From Ottowia flava (GTDB lineage Bacteria; Pseudomonadota; Gammaproteobacteria; Burkholderiales; Burkholderiaceae_C), in the NCBI RefSeq assembly GCF_042680565.1, contig NZ_JBHUEJ010000031.1, positions 1 through 64,000 on the forward strand: a DNA stretch of 64,000 nucleotides, written 5' to 3'. The translations under genes were made by a program, and so were the position numbers. Positions 25,126 through 32,922 of the stretch are shown here, piece after piece; positions within the stretch are counted from its first letter, which is position 1, and every line of letters begins with the position of its first letter. Below the pieces are notes generated by a model. That model ran no database searches and was not told the origin of the DNA. It saw only the letters and a list, made by a program, of their open reading frames with translations.

Positions 25126-27000
25126 ATGTTGTCTTGTCCCGTGACCTCTTCGCGCCGCCGCGCTTCTGCGCTGCGGCGCGCCGCCGTCTTGCAGGCCGTC
25201 CTGCTGGCCGCCGGCGCCGCCCAGGCCGCCACCTGGACGGTGACCAGCGTGGGCGACAACGCCACCACCGCCCCGTGCAGCGTCGGCAACCAGTGCGCCA
25301 CCTTGCGCGACGCCATCGCCGCCGCCGCAGCGGCGGGCGACACCATCCAGTTCAGCGGCACTGGCATCATCCCCTTGGTGGCCGAGCTGGTGGTGAGCAA
25401 GAACCTGACCATTCATGGCCCTGGCGCAGCCCAGCTGACGCTGAGCGGCCAGGGCGCGGTCCGGATTCTGACCGTTTCTGCGGGCAGCCTCACGCTCAGC
25501 GGCGTGACCTTGGCTGATGGCAGCGCTCAGCGCAACCATCCGAATGACTGGGGCGGGGCTGTCTATGTCAGCCAAGGTGCCACGCTGAGCTTGGCGGACA
25601 GCGTGGTTCGCAACAACACGGCCGGCTTCGGCGGAGGCTTGGCGGCCTCAAACGGGACGCTCGCGGTGACCGACACCACTTTTGAAAACAACAGTGCGAG
25701 CTTTTACGGAGGCGCCGCATTCGTTTGGGGTGTCGCTTCCAACGGTTCCTTTGTAGCCAATACCTTTAGCGGCAACGCCGCCGACAGTAGCGGTGGGGCC
25801 ATCAACGCGAACAACGACAGTGTGCTCACCGCAGTCAACAACACTTTTGAGGACAACCGAGCTGAGCTGCCGGGCGGCGCTGTGTTTGTCGTTGGCGCAG
25901 CCTCGATCCGGAACAACACATTTTCGGCCAACCGAGCCAGTGGGGGTGCGGCAATTTTTGCAGTGTCGCTCGCGGGCATTGACAACAACGTGTTCACGGA
26001 TAACGTGTCGACATTTTTAGGAGGTGCACTGTGGGGGAGTATCGCCGGTAGCCGCAACGTTTTCTTCAATAACACGATCGCTGGCATGGCCGATGACGCC
26101 ACGACCTACGGCACTACCAGCCCCATCATCACCACCGCCGCGCCTCTGGGTGCCCTGGGCAACCACGGCGGCCTGACCCAGACGATGCTGCCGCAAGGCG
26201 CGGCCCTTTGCGCGGGCGACGTCAGCCTGCTGCCGGCTGGCACCACGACCGACCAGCGCGGCCAGCCGCGCACCTCGGCGGTGCCTGCGGGCACCTGCTT
26301 GGACGCGGGCGCCGTGCAGCTGGTGCGAACCGCGGCGACCGTTGTTGTGGCGGTCACAGGCAACGGCAGCGTCAGCGCCGGCGCCACACCCGCGCCGCTG
26401 GCCGGCGGCATCAGCGCCTGCACCAGCCAGGGCGGCGCAGCTTGCCAGGCCGACTACGACAGCAACTTGGTGCCCAACGTCACGCTCACCGCCACGCCAC
26501 CCGCCGGCGAGGTCGTCTCCTGGGGCGGCGCCTGCGCCGGCGCCACGGGCAACAGCTGCATTGTCACCATGGACCAGGCGCGTGCGGTCACGGCCGCGTT
26601 TGCCGCCGCGCCGGCCCTCCCCGTCGGCTTGATCGTCGCCGTCACCGGCAACGGCAGTGTCAGCGCCGGCGCCACGCCCGCGCCGCTGGCCGGCGGCATC
26701 AACGCCTGCGCCAGCCAGGGCGGCGCAGCTTGCCAGGCCGACTACGACAGCAACTTGGTGCCCAACGTCACGCTCACCGCGACTCCGCCCGCTGGCGAGA
26801 TCGTCAGCTGGGGCGGTGCATGCGCCGGCGCCACGGGCAACAGCTGCACCGTCACCATGGACCAGGCGCGTGCGGTCGCGGCTGTATTTGCCGCCGCGCC
26901 GCCGGTGCCGGTGCCCACGCTGGGCCAGTGGGGCTTGCTGCTGCTGGGCGCGCTGGCCGCGGCGATCGGCGGGCTGGCGCTGCGCCGTCGCAGCGCCTGA
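25126..27000 (+). CDS. Beta-helix surface protein with C-terminal IPTL-CTERM signal
   Basis: A 624-residue exported protein. A basic N-terminus and hydrophobic stretch ending at AAQA (about 31-34) form the signal peptide. A CSLREA-like segment (CATLRDAIAAA, about 57-67) follows, then a right-handed beta-helix of GGA-rich repeats with NNTFxxN motifs (about 120-330). Two nearly identical 96-residue tandem repeats come next. The C-terminus VPVPTLGQWGLLLLGA plus RRRSA is an exosortase-H sorting signal. I chose the ATG at 25126 because AAGGTG lies just upstream. It is probably anchored or released at the outer surface. The exosortase is not in the window. Confidence 0.85.
   Translation: MLSCPVTSSRRRASALRRAAVLQAVLLAAGAAQAATWTVTSVGDNATTAPCSVGNQCATLRDAIAAAAAAGDTIQFSGTGIIPLVAELVVSKNLTIHGPGAAQLTLSGQGAVRILTVSAGSLTLSGVTLADGSAQRNHPNDWGGAVYVSQGATLSLADSVVRNNTAGFGGGLAASNGTLAVTDTTFENNSASFYGGAAFVWGVASNGSFVANTFSGNAADSSGGAINANNDSVLTAVNNTFEDNRAELPGGAVFVVGAASIRNNTFSANRASGGAAIFAVSLAGIDNNVFTDNVSTFLGGALWGSIAGSRNVFFNNTIAGMADDATTYGTTSPIITTAAPLGALGNHGGLTQTMLPQGAALCAGDVSLLPAGTTTDQRGQPRTSAVPAGTCLDAGAVQLVRTAATVVVAVTGNGSVSAGATPAPLAGGISACTSQGGAACQADYDSNLVPNVTLTATPPAGEVVSWGGACAGATGNSCIVTMDQARAVTAAFAAAPALPVGLIVAVTGNGSVSAGATPAPLAGGINACASQGGAACQADYDSNLVPNVTLTATPPAGEIVSWGGACAGATGNSCTVTMDQARAVAAVFAAAPPVPVPTLGQWGLLLLGALAAAIGGLALRRRSA
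26341..26916 (+). repeat. Two tandem 288-bp repeats in the IPTL-CTERM gene
   Basis: Two in-frame copies with a period of 288 bp (96 codons), beginning VVAVTGNGSVSAGATPAPLA and VAVTGNGSVSAGATPAPLAG. Differences are few and mostly synonymous or conservative (TSQ/ASQ, EVVSW/EIVSW), so the duplication is recent or homogenised. Each copy contains two cysteine pairs. Confidence 0.85.
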
Positions 27001-27002
27001 AT

Positions 27003-27068
27003 GCTATCGAAACAGAAGCTAGTCGCGCAAGTGGTTGTAAGGCCAGAGGGCGATTTGGCTTGAAATTG
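27003..27068 (+). repeat. Family A element, copy A8
   Basis: A near-complete copy immediately after the TGA of the IPTL-CTERM gene: GCTATCGAAACAGAAGCTAG, TCGCGCAAGTGGTTGTAAGG, CCAGAGGGCGATTTGGCTTG, AAATT. It separates this gene from the convergent fbpC. Confidence 0.8.
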
Positions 27069-27106
27069 AGGGTGCGGCGGCGCTGAGCGCGCCTGCACCC
27101 GCTGCG

Positions 27107-28219
27107 TCAGGCCGCGCGCGCGGGTGAGGCTGCGGGTGAGGCCGCCGGTGCTGAGGCCTCGGCCGGGAAGGTGACGATGTGGTCCACCTCGGGCCGGATG
27201 CCGATCCATTCGCCGACGCGGTGGTTGTGGTGGCTGGGTACGTGGGCCATCACGGTTTCGCCGCTGGCGAGCTTCAGCGTGTAGAGAAATTCCGAGCCGC
27301 GAAAGGCCTTGCGCACGATCTGCGCCTGCACCGGCGCGGCATCGTCGTGGACGATGTCGTCGGCGCGCAGCAGCAGGTCGCAGTCGCCGTTCGGGTAGGC
27401 GCCGGGCAGCGGGCAGTCGGTCAGGTTCTGCAGCGTGCCCAGCGGCGTGTCGACCTGCGCGCCGGCGCCGCTGGCAATGATGCGCGCGGGCACGAACACG
27501 CCGTGGCCGATGAAGTCGGCCACGAAGCGCGTGGCCGGCCGATGGTAGAGCGTGTACGCGTCGTCCCACTGGTGCAGGTGCCCGTGGTTCATCACGCCGA
27601 TCTGGTCGCCGATGGCGAAAGCCTCCAGCTGGTCGTGCGTGACGAAAAGCGCGGTGGCGCCGGCGTTTTTCAGGATGCCGCGCAGCTCGTGCGCCAGGCG
27701 CTCGCGCAGGTCGACGTCGAGGTTGGAAAACGGCTCGTCGAGAAGCAGCAGGCGCGGTGACGGCGCCATGGCGCGGGCGAGGGCGACGCGCTGCTGCTGG
27801 CCACCGGACAGTTCATGCGGGTAGCGCTTTTCACTGCCGGAAAGGTCGACCAGCTTCAACACGTCGGCCACGCGCGTGGCGCGCTCGGTGGCGTTCAGGT
27901 GGCGCAGACCGAAAGCGACGTTGTGCGCCACGTCAAGGTGCGGGAACAGCGCGTAGTCCTGGAACACCATGCCGATGCGGCGCCGCTCAGGCGGCAGGTG
28001 CACGCGCGCGCTGCTGACAATTTCGTCGCCCAGGCGGATCTCGCCGTGGCTGACGCGCTCCAACCCGGCGACGGCGCGCAGCAAGGTGGTCTTGCCGCAG
28101 CCGGAAGGGCCGATCAGCACGCCGATGTCGCCCGCGCGCAGGGTGAGTGAGGCGTCGTGGACGGCGGGGCGGTCGGCGCCGGGGTAGAGGACGCTGACCT
28201 GGTCGATCTGCAGGAACAT
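27107..28219 (-). CDS. Fe3+ ABC transporter ATP-binding protein (FbpC/AfuC type)
   Basis: A 370-residue ATPase. The Walker A is GPSGCGKTTLLRA, the Q-loop VFQDYALFPHL, the signature LSGGQQQRVALARAM, the Walker B LLLLDEPFSNLD, and the H-loop TALFVTHDQLEA. The C-terminal TOBE-type regulatory domain fits the ferric iron / FbpC group. I chose the ATG at 28219; in-frame sequence further upstream is not conserved. The cognate permease is divergent at 28319, with a candidate Fur box between. No periplasmic binding protein is in the window. Confidence 0.9.
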   Translation of the reverse strand: MFLQIDQVSVLYPGADRPAVHDASLTLRAGDIGVLIGPSGCGKTTLLRAVAGLERVSHGEIRLGDEIVSSARVHLPPERRRIGMVFQDYALFPHLDVAHNVAFGLRHLNATERATRVADVLKLVDLSGSEKRYPHELSGGQQQRVALARAMAPSPRLLLLDEPFSNLDVDLRERLAHELRGILKNAGATALFVTHDQLEAFAIGDQIGVMNHGHLHQWDDAYTLYHRPATRFVADFIGHGVFVPARIIASGAGAQVDTPLGTLQNLTDCPLPGAYPNGDCDLLLRADDIVHDDAAPVQAQIVRKAFRGSEFLYTLKLASGETVMAHVPSHHNHRVGEWIGIRPEVDHIVTFPAEASAPAASPAASPARAA

Positions 28220-28232
28220 GGTGGGCGATTGT

Positions 28233-28253
28233 AGATGCGTACAATTCTCATTT
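28233..28253. promoter_or_regulatory. Candidate Fur box between fbpC and fbpB
   Basis: On the minus strand AAATGAGAATTG is followed by TACGCATCT. One half-site (AAATGAGAAT) is perfect for the classical Fur consensus and the other matches about 6 of 10 positions. It lies 14 nt upstream of the fbpC ATG and 66 nt upstream of fbpB, so it could control both genes. Predicted from sequence only. Confidence 0.5.
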
Positions 28254-28318
28254 GGCTCGGCAACGAACGGCTGTAGCCAGGCGCGCTGCGCTGTCATTGA
28301 CCGACCCACTAACCCATC

Positions 28319-29929
28319 TTGCGCGCGCTGCCGACCTTCCTGCTTGTCCTGCTGGCCTTGGTGCTGGTGCTGCCGTTGCTGGCGGTGGGGGCGTCGTGGC
28401 TGCAATGGAACGCCGCATCGGCCCAGATCCTGCGCGAGATGGCGACCACCGTGCTGCCCGAATACCTTTGGGTGACCGTGAAACTGGCGGTGATGGTGGG
28501 CATCGGCGTGGTCGCCCTGGGCGTGCCGGCCGCGTTGCTGGTGACGGTGTTCGACTTTCCGGGGCGCCGCACGTTCGAATGGCTGCTGTTGCTGCCGCTG
28601 GCCATGCCGGCCTATGTGACGGCCTATGCGTACACCGACTTTCTGCAGTTTTCCGGCCCGCTACAAGTTTGGCTGCGCACCACATTTGGCCTGGAAGGGC
28701 GTTTGCTGCCCGAGGTGCGCAGCGTGTGGGGCGCGGCCTGGGTCTTTGCGTTCTCGCTGTACCCCTATGTCTACCTGCTGTCGCGCACCGCGCTGGCCGA
28801 GCGCGCACCGCAGTTGATGGAGGCGGCGCGCCTGCTGGGCGCCTCTCTGCCTCGACGCGTGCGCGAGATCGCCCTGCCGATGGCGCGCCCGGCCGTGGCG
28901 GCCGGCACGGCGCTGGCGCTGATGGAGGTGTTGGCCGACTACGGGGTGTCGGCCTACTTCGGTATTCAGACTTTCACGGCGGGCATCTACAAGGCCTGGC
29001 TGTCGATGGACAACCGCGTCGCCGCGGCGCAGCTGGCCACGCTGCTGCTGGCGCTGGTGGTAGTGCTGCTCTGGCTGGAGCAGCGCGCGCAGCGGCGGCT
29101 GCGCTTCGTTGGCAGTGCGACGGCGCGTGCCAATTCGGGCGACGCGCGGCCGATCGTGTTGCACGGCCGGCGCCGCGTGTTGGCCTGGGTGCTGTGCCTG
29201 CTGCCGGTGCTGATGGGTTTCGTGCTGCCGGTGCTGTTCATGCTGCGGCCGCTGGCGGCCGACTGGTCGGTGCTGCCCTGGGACAAATTCCTGACCTGGG
29301 CCTGGAACAGCGTGCGCCTGGGCGCCATCACGGCGGTGCTGGCGGTGGGCGCCGCTTGGTTCATCGCCTACAGCGTGCGGCGCGCGCCCGATGCGTTGCG
29401 GCGCAGCGCGGCGCAGCTGGTGTCGCTGGGTTACGCGGTGCCGGGCGCGGTGATCGTGGTCGGCATGCTGCTGCCAGTGGGCTGGGTGCAGGCGCGCTGG
29501 CCCGAAAGCGGCGTGGGCGGCTGGATCACGGTGACCATCACCGGGCTGGTCTGGGCTTACCTTGTGCGTTTTGTCGCGGTGGCGCTGCAGTCCATGCAAA
29601 GCGGCTACGCGCGCGTGCCGCGCAGCCTGGACGAATCGGCTCGCATGCTGGGCGCGGGTGGCCTCGTGCTGGCCGGGCGCGTGCACTGGCCGCTGCTGCG
29701 CCGCGCCAGCTTTGCCGCGGCGCTACTGGTGTTTGTGGACGTCATGAAGGAGCTGCCCGCCACCATCGTGCTGCGGCCCTTCAATACCGACACGCTGGCG
29801 GTGGTGGCCAACCAGCTGGCGCGCGATGAGCGCCTGGGCGAGGCGGCGCTGCCCTCGTTGGCACTGGTGCTGGTGGGGCTGGTGCCGGTGATCCTGCTCA
29901 GCAGAACGTTGCGTTCGGACAAGCGCTGA
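28319..29929 (+). CDS. Fe3+ ABC transporter permease (FbpB/AfuB type)
   Basis: A 536-residue fused permease with two homologous halves of about six membrane helices each. It carries EAA-type loops (EAARLLGASLPRRVREIALPMARP in the first half, DESARMLGAGG with LVLAGRVHWPLLR in the second). The first start after an in-frame TAA at 28310 is TTG at 28319, and no ATG is available, so low translation initiation is expected. It is divergent from the ATPase gene. The missing substrate-binding protein must be encoded elsewhere. Confidence 0.9.
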   Translation: MRALPTFLLVLLALVLVLPLLAVGASWLQWNAASAQILREMATTVLPEYLWVTVKLAVMVGIGVVALGVPAALLVTVFDFPGRRTFEWLLLLPLAMPAYVTAYAYTDFLQFSGPLQVWLRTTFGLEGRLLPEVRSVWGAAWVFAFSLYPYVYLLSRTALAERAPQLMEAARLLGASLPRRVREIALPMARPAVAAGTALALMEVLADYGVSAYFGIQTFTAGIYKAWLSMDNRVAAAQLATLLLALVVVLLWLEQRAQRRLRFVGSATARANSGDARPIVLHGRRRVLAWVLCLLPVLMGFVLPVLFMLRPLAADWSVLPWDKFLTWAWNSVRLGAITAVLAVGAAWFIAYSVRRAPDALRRSAAQLVSLGYAVPGAVIVVGMLLPVGWVQARWPESGVGGWITVTITGLVWAYLVRFVAVALQSMQSGYARVPRSLDESARMLGAGGLVLAGRVHWPLLRRASFAAALLVFVDVMKELPATIVLRPFNTDTLAVVANQLARDERLGEAALPSLALVLVGLVPVILLSRTLRSDKR

Positions 29930-29980
29930 AGTGATCTGGCGCGGGTATAGTGGTGTCGGCCGCTGCGCGAGTGTCCGAAC

Positions 29981-30319
29981 ATGGTCAACAGTGACATTTT
30001 TGAAGACGAAGAAACCCGCACCGAAGAAGTCTTCGAGCGTGCGGCGGAGCTTTTTCGCGTCCTGTCTGCTCCCACGCGCCTGAAGATCATCAGCGCGCTG
30101 TGCCCGGGCGAAAAGAACGTGGGTGCGCTGCTCAGCCAGATCGCCACCACCCAGCCCAACATGAGCCAACACCTGAACACGCTCTACAAAGCCGGGGTGC
30201 TGGGCCGCCGCCGCGATGGCGTGCAGATCTACTACCGCATCGTCGACGAACGCGTGCTGACGCTTTGCAAGGCGGTGTGCGCGCAACTGGCGCAGGAAGA
30301 CCTCAGCTTCGAGTGCTGA
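29981..30319 (+). CDS. ArsR-family sulfur-responsive regulator (SoxR/SqrR/BigR-like)
   Basis: A 112-residue winged-helix repressor. The core RVLSAPTRLKIISALCPGEK and recognition helix TTQPNMSQHLNTLYKAGVL are followed by the wing RRRDGVQIYYRI. Cysteines lie at C41 (helix 2-3), C98 and C102 (C-terminal helix) and C112. This spacing suits a persulfide-sensing dithiol such as SqrR/BigR C41-C107, though the partner cysteine is not certain. The metal site of classical ArsR (ELCVCDL) is absent. It lies directly upstream of the fcc-sox genes and is the likely regulator of them. Confidence 0.82.
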   Translation: MVNSDIFEDEETRTEEVFERAAELFRVLSAPTRLKIISALCPGEKNVGALLSQIATTQPNMSQHLNTLYKAGVLGRRRDGVQIYYRIVDERVLTLCKAVCAQLAQEDLSFEC

Positions 30320-30440
30320 AGGGCGCTGCGGTCCTGTTCATGCAACAGGGCGGTGATTGCCACATGCGCGGCGTTAAAACCCTTTCGCAGGATCGGGTAA
30401 GTCCTGAGCAGATGTCTCGGGTGGCGCCCCTATCATCGGA

Positions 30441-30449
30441 CGCATATAA
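30441..30449 (+). promoter_or_regulatory. Candidate sox operator upstream of fccA
   Basis: CGCATATAA, continuing as CGCATATAAGCG, lies 52 nt before the fccA start. The identical 9-mer occurs 15 nt before soxC (36126-36134). AT-rich words like this are rare in this GC-rich window. A role as ArsR-family operator is inference. Confidence 0.35.
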
Positions 30450-30500
30450 GCGCGGGCGAATCTGTCGCCGCGCCGTGAAATGCCAACCCGAGGAGTCGCC

Positions 30501-30809
30501 ATGAAACTGCCACTGTCCTTGGGCCTTGCCGCCGTCGCACTGTGTGCGACCAGCGCGGTGCAGGCTCAGGTCGATCTGAGCCAGGTCCGCAGCTGGGCTG
30601 CGGCTTGCGCCAACTGCCACGGCACCAATGGCAACGCCCAGAAGGGCAGTGAGCCCCTCGCTGGTGGCAACAAGGACGAGATGCTCAAGAAGCTGATGGA
30701 TTTCAAGAGCGGCGCCAAGCCCGCGACCATCATGCATCAGCTGAGCAAGGGTTACACCGACGAACAGCTGGCGGCCATCGCGACTTGGTTCGCGGCCCAG
30801 AAGAAGTGA
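30501..30809 (+). CDS. fccA: Flavocytochrome c sulfide dehydrogenase, cytochrome subunit
   Basis: A 102-residue periplasmic monoheme c-type cytochrome. The signal peptide ends near VQA (20-22), the heme site is CANCH (36-40), and the distal region KPATIMHQLSKGYTDEQ contains the probable axial methionine. It accepts electrons from the flavoprotein FccB during sulfide oxidation. The ATG at 30501 follows GAGGAG. It is 11 nt from fccB, so the pair forms an operon. It is shorter than diheme FccA of Allochromatium. Confidence 0.9.
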   Translation: MKLPLSLGLAAVALCATSAVQAQVDLSQVRSWAAACANCHGTNGNAQKGSEPLAGGNKDEMLKKLMDFKSGAKPATIMHQLSKGYTDEQLAAIATWFAAQKK

Positions 30810-30820
30810 GGAGGCGCACC

Positions 30821-32110
30821 ATGGATCGTCGTCAATTCGTTCAGGCCGGCTCCGCGGCTTCGGTACTCGGCATCACGGCCGGCTGCGCCTCCACAGGCAG
30901 CGGCAGCAGCGGCACCTCGGCGCGCGGCAAGGTGGTCGTCGTGGGCGGCGGCTACGGTGGTGCCACCGCGGCCAAATACTTGCGCATGTGGTCCGACGGG
31001 GGCATCGATGTGACCCTGGTCGAGCCCAACGACGCCTTCATCTCTTGCCCCATCTCCAACCTGGTGATCGGCGGCAGCAAGCAGATGGCGGACATCACCA
31101 CGCCCTACGACAACCTGGCCCGGCGCCATGGCGTGAAGATCGCCAAGGACCGCGCGGTGGGCATCGACGTCGACAAGCGCCAGGTCAAGCTGGCCGGGGG
31201 GGCTACGCTGCCTTACGACCGACTGGTACTGTCGCCTGGCATCGAGTTCATGTGGGACGCGCTGCCCGGCATGAAGAAGCCCGGCGCGCAGGACAAGGTG
31301 CTGCATTCCTGGAAGGCCGGCCCGCAGACCGCAGCGCTGCGCAAGCAACTTGAAGCCATGCCCGATGGCGGCGTGTACGCGCTGAGCATTCCGCTCGCCC
31401 CGTACCGCTGCCCCCCTGGCCCGTACGAGCGCGCCTGCCAGGTGGCGCATTACTTCAGCAAGGCCAAGCCCAAGTCCAAAGTGCTCATCCTCGACGCCAA
31501 CGACGACGTCACCTCGAAGGGCCCGCTGTTCAAGAAGGCCTGGGCCGACCGCTACAAGGGCATCATCGAATACCGTCCCAAGCACAATCTGACCGACGTC
31601 GATGCCGCCACCGGCACGCTGAAATTCGAGTTCAACGACGACGTGAAGGCGCAGGTGCTGAACGTGGTGCCGCCCCAGCGCGCGGGCGACATCGCCCACA
31701 ACGCGGGCCTGACCACCGCCAACAAGCGCTGGTGCGAGGTCGACTGGTTGACGATGGAATCGAAGGCCGCCAAGAACGTGCACATCCTGGGCGACGCGCT
31801 GCAGGTCGCGCCGCTGATGCCCAAGTCCGGCCACATGGCCAACCAGCACGGCAAGGTCGCCGCGGCGGCCATCGTGGCGCTGCTTTCGGGCCGCGCGCCC
31901 AACAACCTGCCGATCTACAACAACACCTGCTACAGCTTCGTCAGCGACACTGACGTGGTCCACGTGGCCAGTGTCCACCGCTACGACGCCGCGCAGAAGA
32001 CGATGCTCACGGTGCCTGGTTCAGGCGGGGTGTCGGCCGCAGCGAGCGAGCTGGAAGGCCGCTACGCCATGGCCTGGGCCAACAACATCTGGGCCGACAC
32101 CTTGGCGTGA
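30821..32110 (+). CDS. fccB: Flavocytochrome c sulfide dehydrogenase, flavoprotein subunit
   Basis: A 429-residue periplasmic FAD protein that oxidises sulfide to sulfur. It has a twin-arginine signal (DRRQFVQAGSAA, positions 2-13). The FAD-binding motif VVVVGGGYGGATAAKY is at about 38-53. C76 in ISCPISN matches the covalent flavin cysteine of FCSD, and C197 (YRCPPGP) and C370 (NNTCYSF) match its redox-active disulfide. The C-terminal FCSD domain is complete. The ATG at 30821 has GGAGG upstream. A strong terminator lies at 32179. Confidence 0.94.
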   Translation: MDRRQFVQAGSAASVLGITAGCASTGSGSSGTSARGKVVVVGGGYGGATAAKYLRMWSDGGIDVTLVEPNDAFISCPISNLVIGGSKQMADITTPYDNLARRHGVKIAKDRAVGIDVDKRQVKLAGGATLPYDRLVLSPGIEFMWDALPGMKKPGAQDKVLHSWKAGPQTAALRKQLEAMPDGGVYALSIPLAPYRCPPGPYERACQVAHYFSKAKPKSKVLILDANDDVTSKGPLFKKAWADRYKGIIEYRPKHNLTDVDAATGTLKFEFNDDVKAQVLNVVPPQRAGDIAHNAGLTTANKRWCEVDWLTMESKAAKNVHILGDALQVAPLMPKSGHMANQHGKVAAAAIVALLSGRAPNNLPIYNNTCYSFVSDTDVVHVASVHRYDAAQKTMLTVPGSGGVSAAASELEGRYAMAWANNIWADTLA

Positions 32111-32178
32111 TGGCAAGGCGGGGCCGCGCTGCGGCGTCGCTGCACCGCACCGCACGGTGCAACTGTTTGAGCGATTCA

Positions 32179-32205
32179 CGGGCCCTTGGTGGCCCGGCTT
32201 TTTTT
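32179..32205 (+). terminator. Intrinsic terminator after fccB
   Basis: CGGGCC and GGCCCG pair across CTTGGT, followed by GC and seven T. The T-run ends 10 nt before the ATG of the next cytochrome gene and just before its ribosome site GGTGGACC. Confidence 0.85.
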
Positions 32206-32215
32206 GGTGGACCTC

Positions 32216-32821
32216 ATGGCAAGACGAACTCACACCTGGACCATGGCGCTGCTGTTGATGGCGGCGACCGGTGCAGCGCATGCGCAGGCCAACGAAGAGC
32301 GGGCCAAGAAAATCATCGGCGGCTCCTGCTTTCTGTGCCACGGCGCCGACGGTGAATCGGCCAGCGAGGTGTTTCCGCGGCTGGCCGGACAGAACGCCGA
32401 GTACATCGCCAAGCAGTTGGAAAACTTCAAGAGCGGCAAGCGCAAGAGCACGGCCATGGCCAGCATGGTGACGGAGCTGTCGCCTGACGACATGCGGGCG
32501 CTGGGCCACTTCTACGCCAGCCGGCCGCCGCACAAGGAGGCCGCCAAGGACGCCGAACTGGCCGCCGCCGGCCGCTACTTGTACTTGCACGGCAACAAGC
32601 ACAGCGGGGTGCCCGCCTGCGCCAGCTGCCACGGCCCGGACGGGGCGGGCAGCGCCACCCTGCCGCGTCTGGCCGGCCAGTTTGCCGCGTACACCGACGC
32701 GCAACTCAAGCAGTTCAGCAAGCGGGAGCGCAACAACGACAACGCCGTCATGCACAGCGTGGCCGAAAAGCTCACGCCGCAGGAAATGGCGGCGGTGGCC
32801 GAGTACCTGAGTGGTCAATAA
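32216..32821 (+). CDS. Diheme c4-type cytochrome
   Basis: A 201-residue periplasmic cytochrome with two homologous halves. The signal peptide ends near AHA (21-23). The first heme motif is CFLCH (38-42) and the second CASCH (135-139), each followed by PRLAGQ, the usual c4-type landmark. It probably carries electrons from FccAB or SoxAX/CD to a terminal oxidase. I chose the ATG at 32216 rather than the TTG at 32186, because the latter lies inside the upstream terminator. Confidence 0.9.
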   Translation: MARRTHTWTMALLLMAATGAAHAQANEERAKKIIGGSCFLCHGADGESASEVFPRLAGQNAEYIAKQLENFKSGKRKSTAMASMVTELSPDDMRALGHFYASRPPHKEAAKDAELAAAGRYLYLHGNKHSGVPACASCHGPDGAGSATLPRLAGQFAAYTDAQLKQFSKRERNNDNAVMHSVAEKLTPQEMAAVAEYLSGQ

Positions 32822-32822
32822 A

Positions 32823-32887
32823 CGCTATCTATTCGGTAGCTGTTTGCGCAGATGGTTCTAGGGCTACAGCGCTATTTGCCTTGAAAT
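32823..32887 (+). repeat. Family A element, copy A9
   Basis: A near-complete copy starting 2 nt after the cytochrome stop codon: CGCTATCTATTCGGTAGCTG, TTTGCGCAGATGGTTCTAGG, GCTACAGCGCTATTTGCCTT, GAAAT. It separates this gene from the convergent yeeE. Confidence 0.8.
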
Positions 32888-32922
32888 AGTGCGGGGCGGG
32901 ACATTGTCTGCCATGCAGCCAC

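Noticed and set aside
28252..29829. A 525-codon plus-strand frame overlapping the Fe3+ permease
   Set aside because: Low-complexity Ala/Gly/Arg product; the membrane protein in the other frame is conserved.
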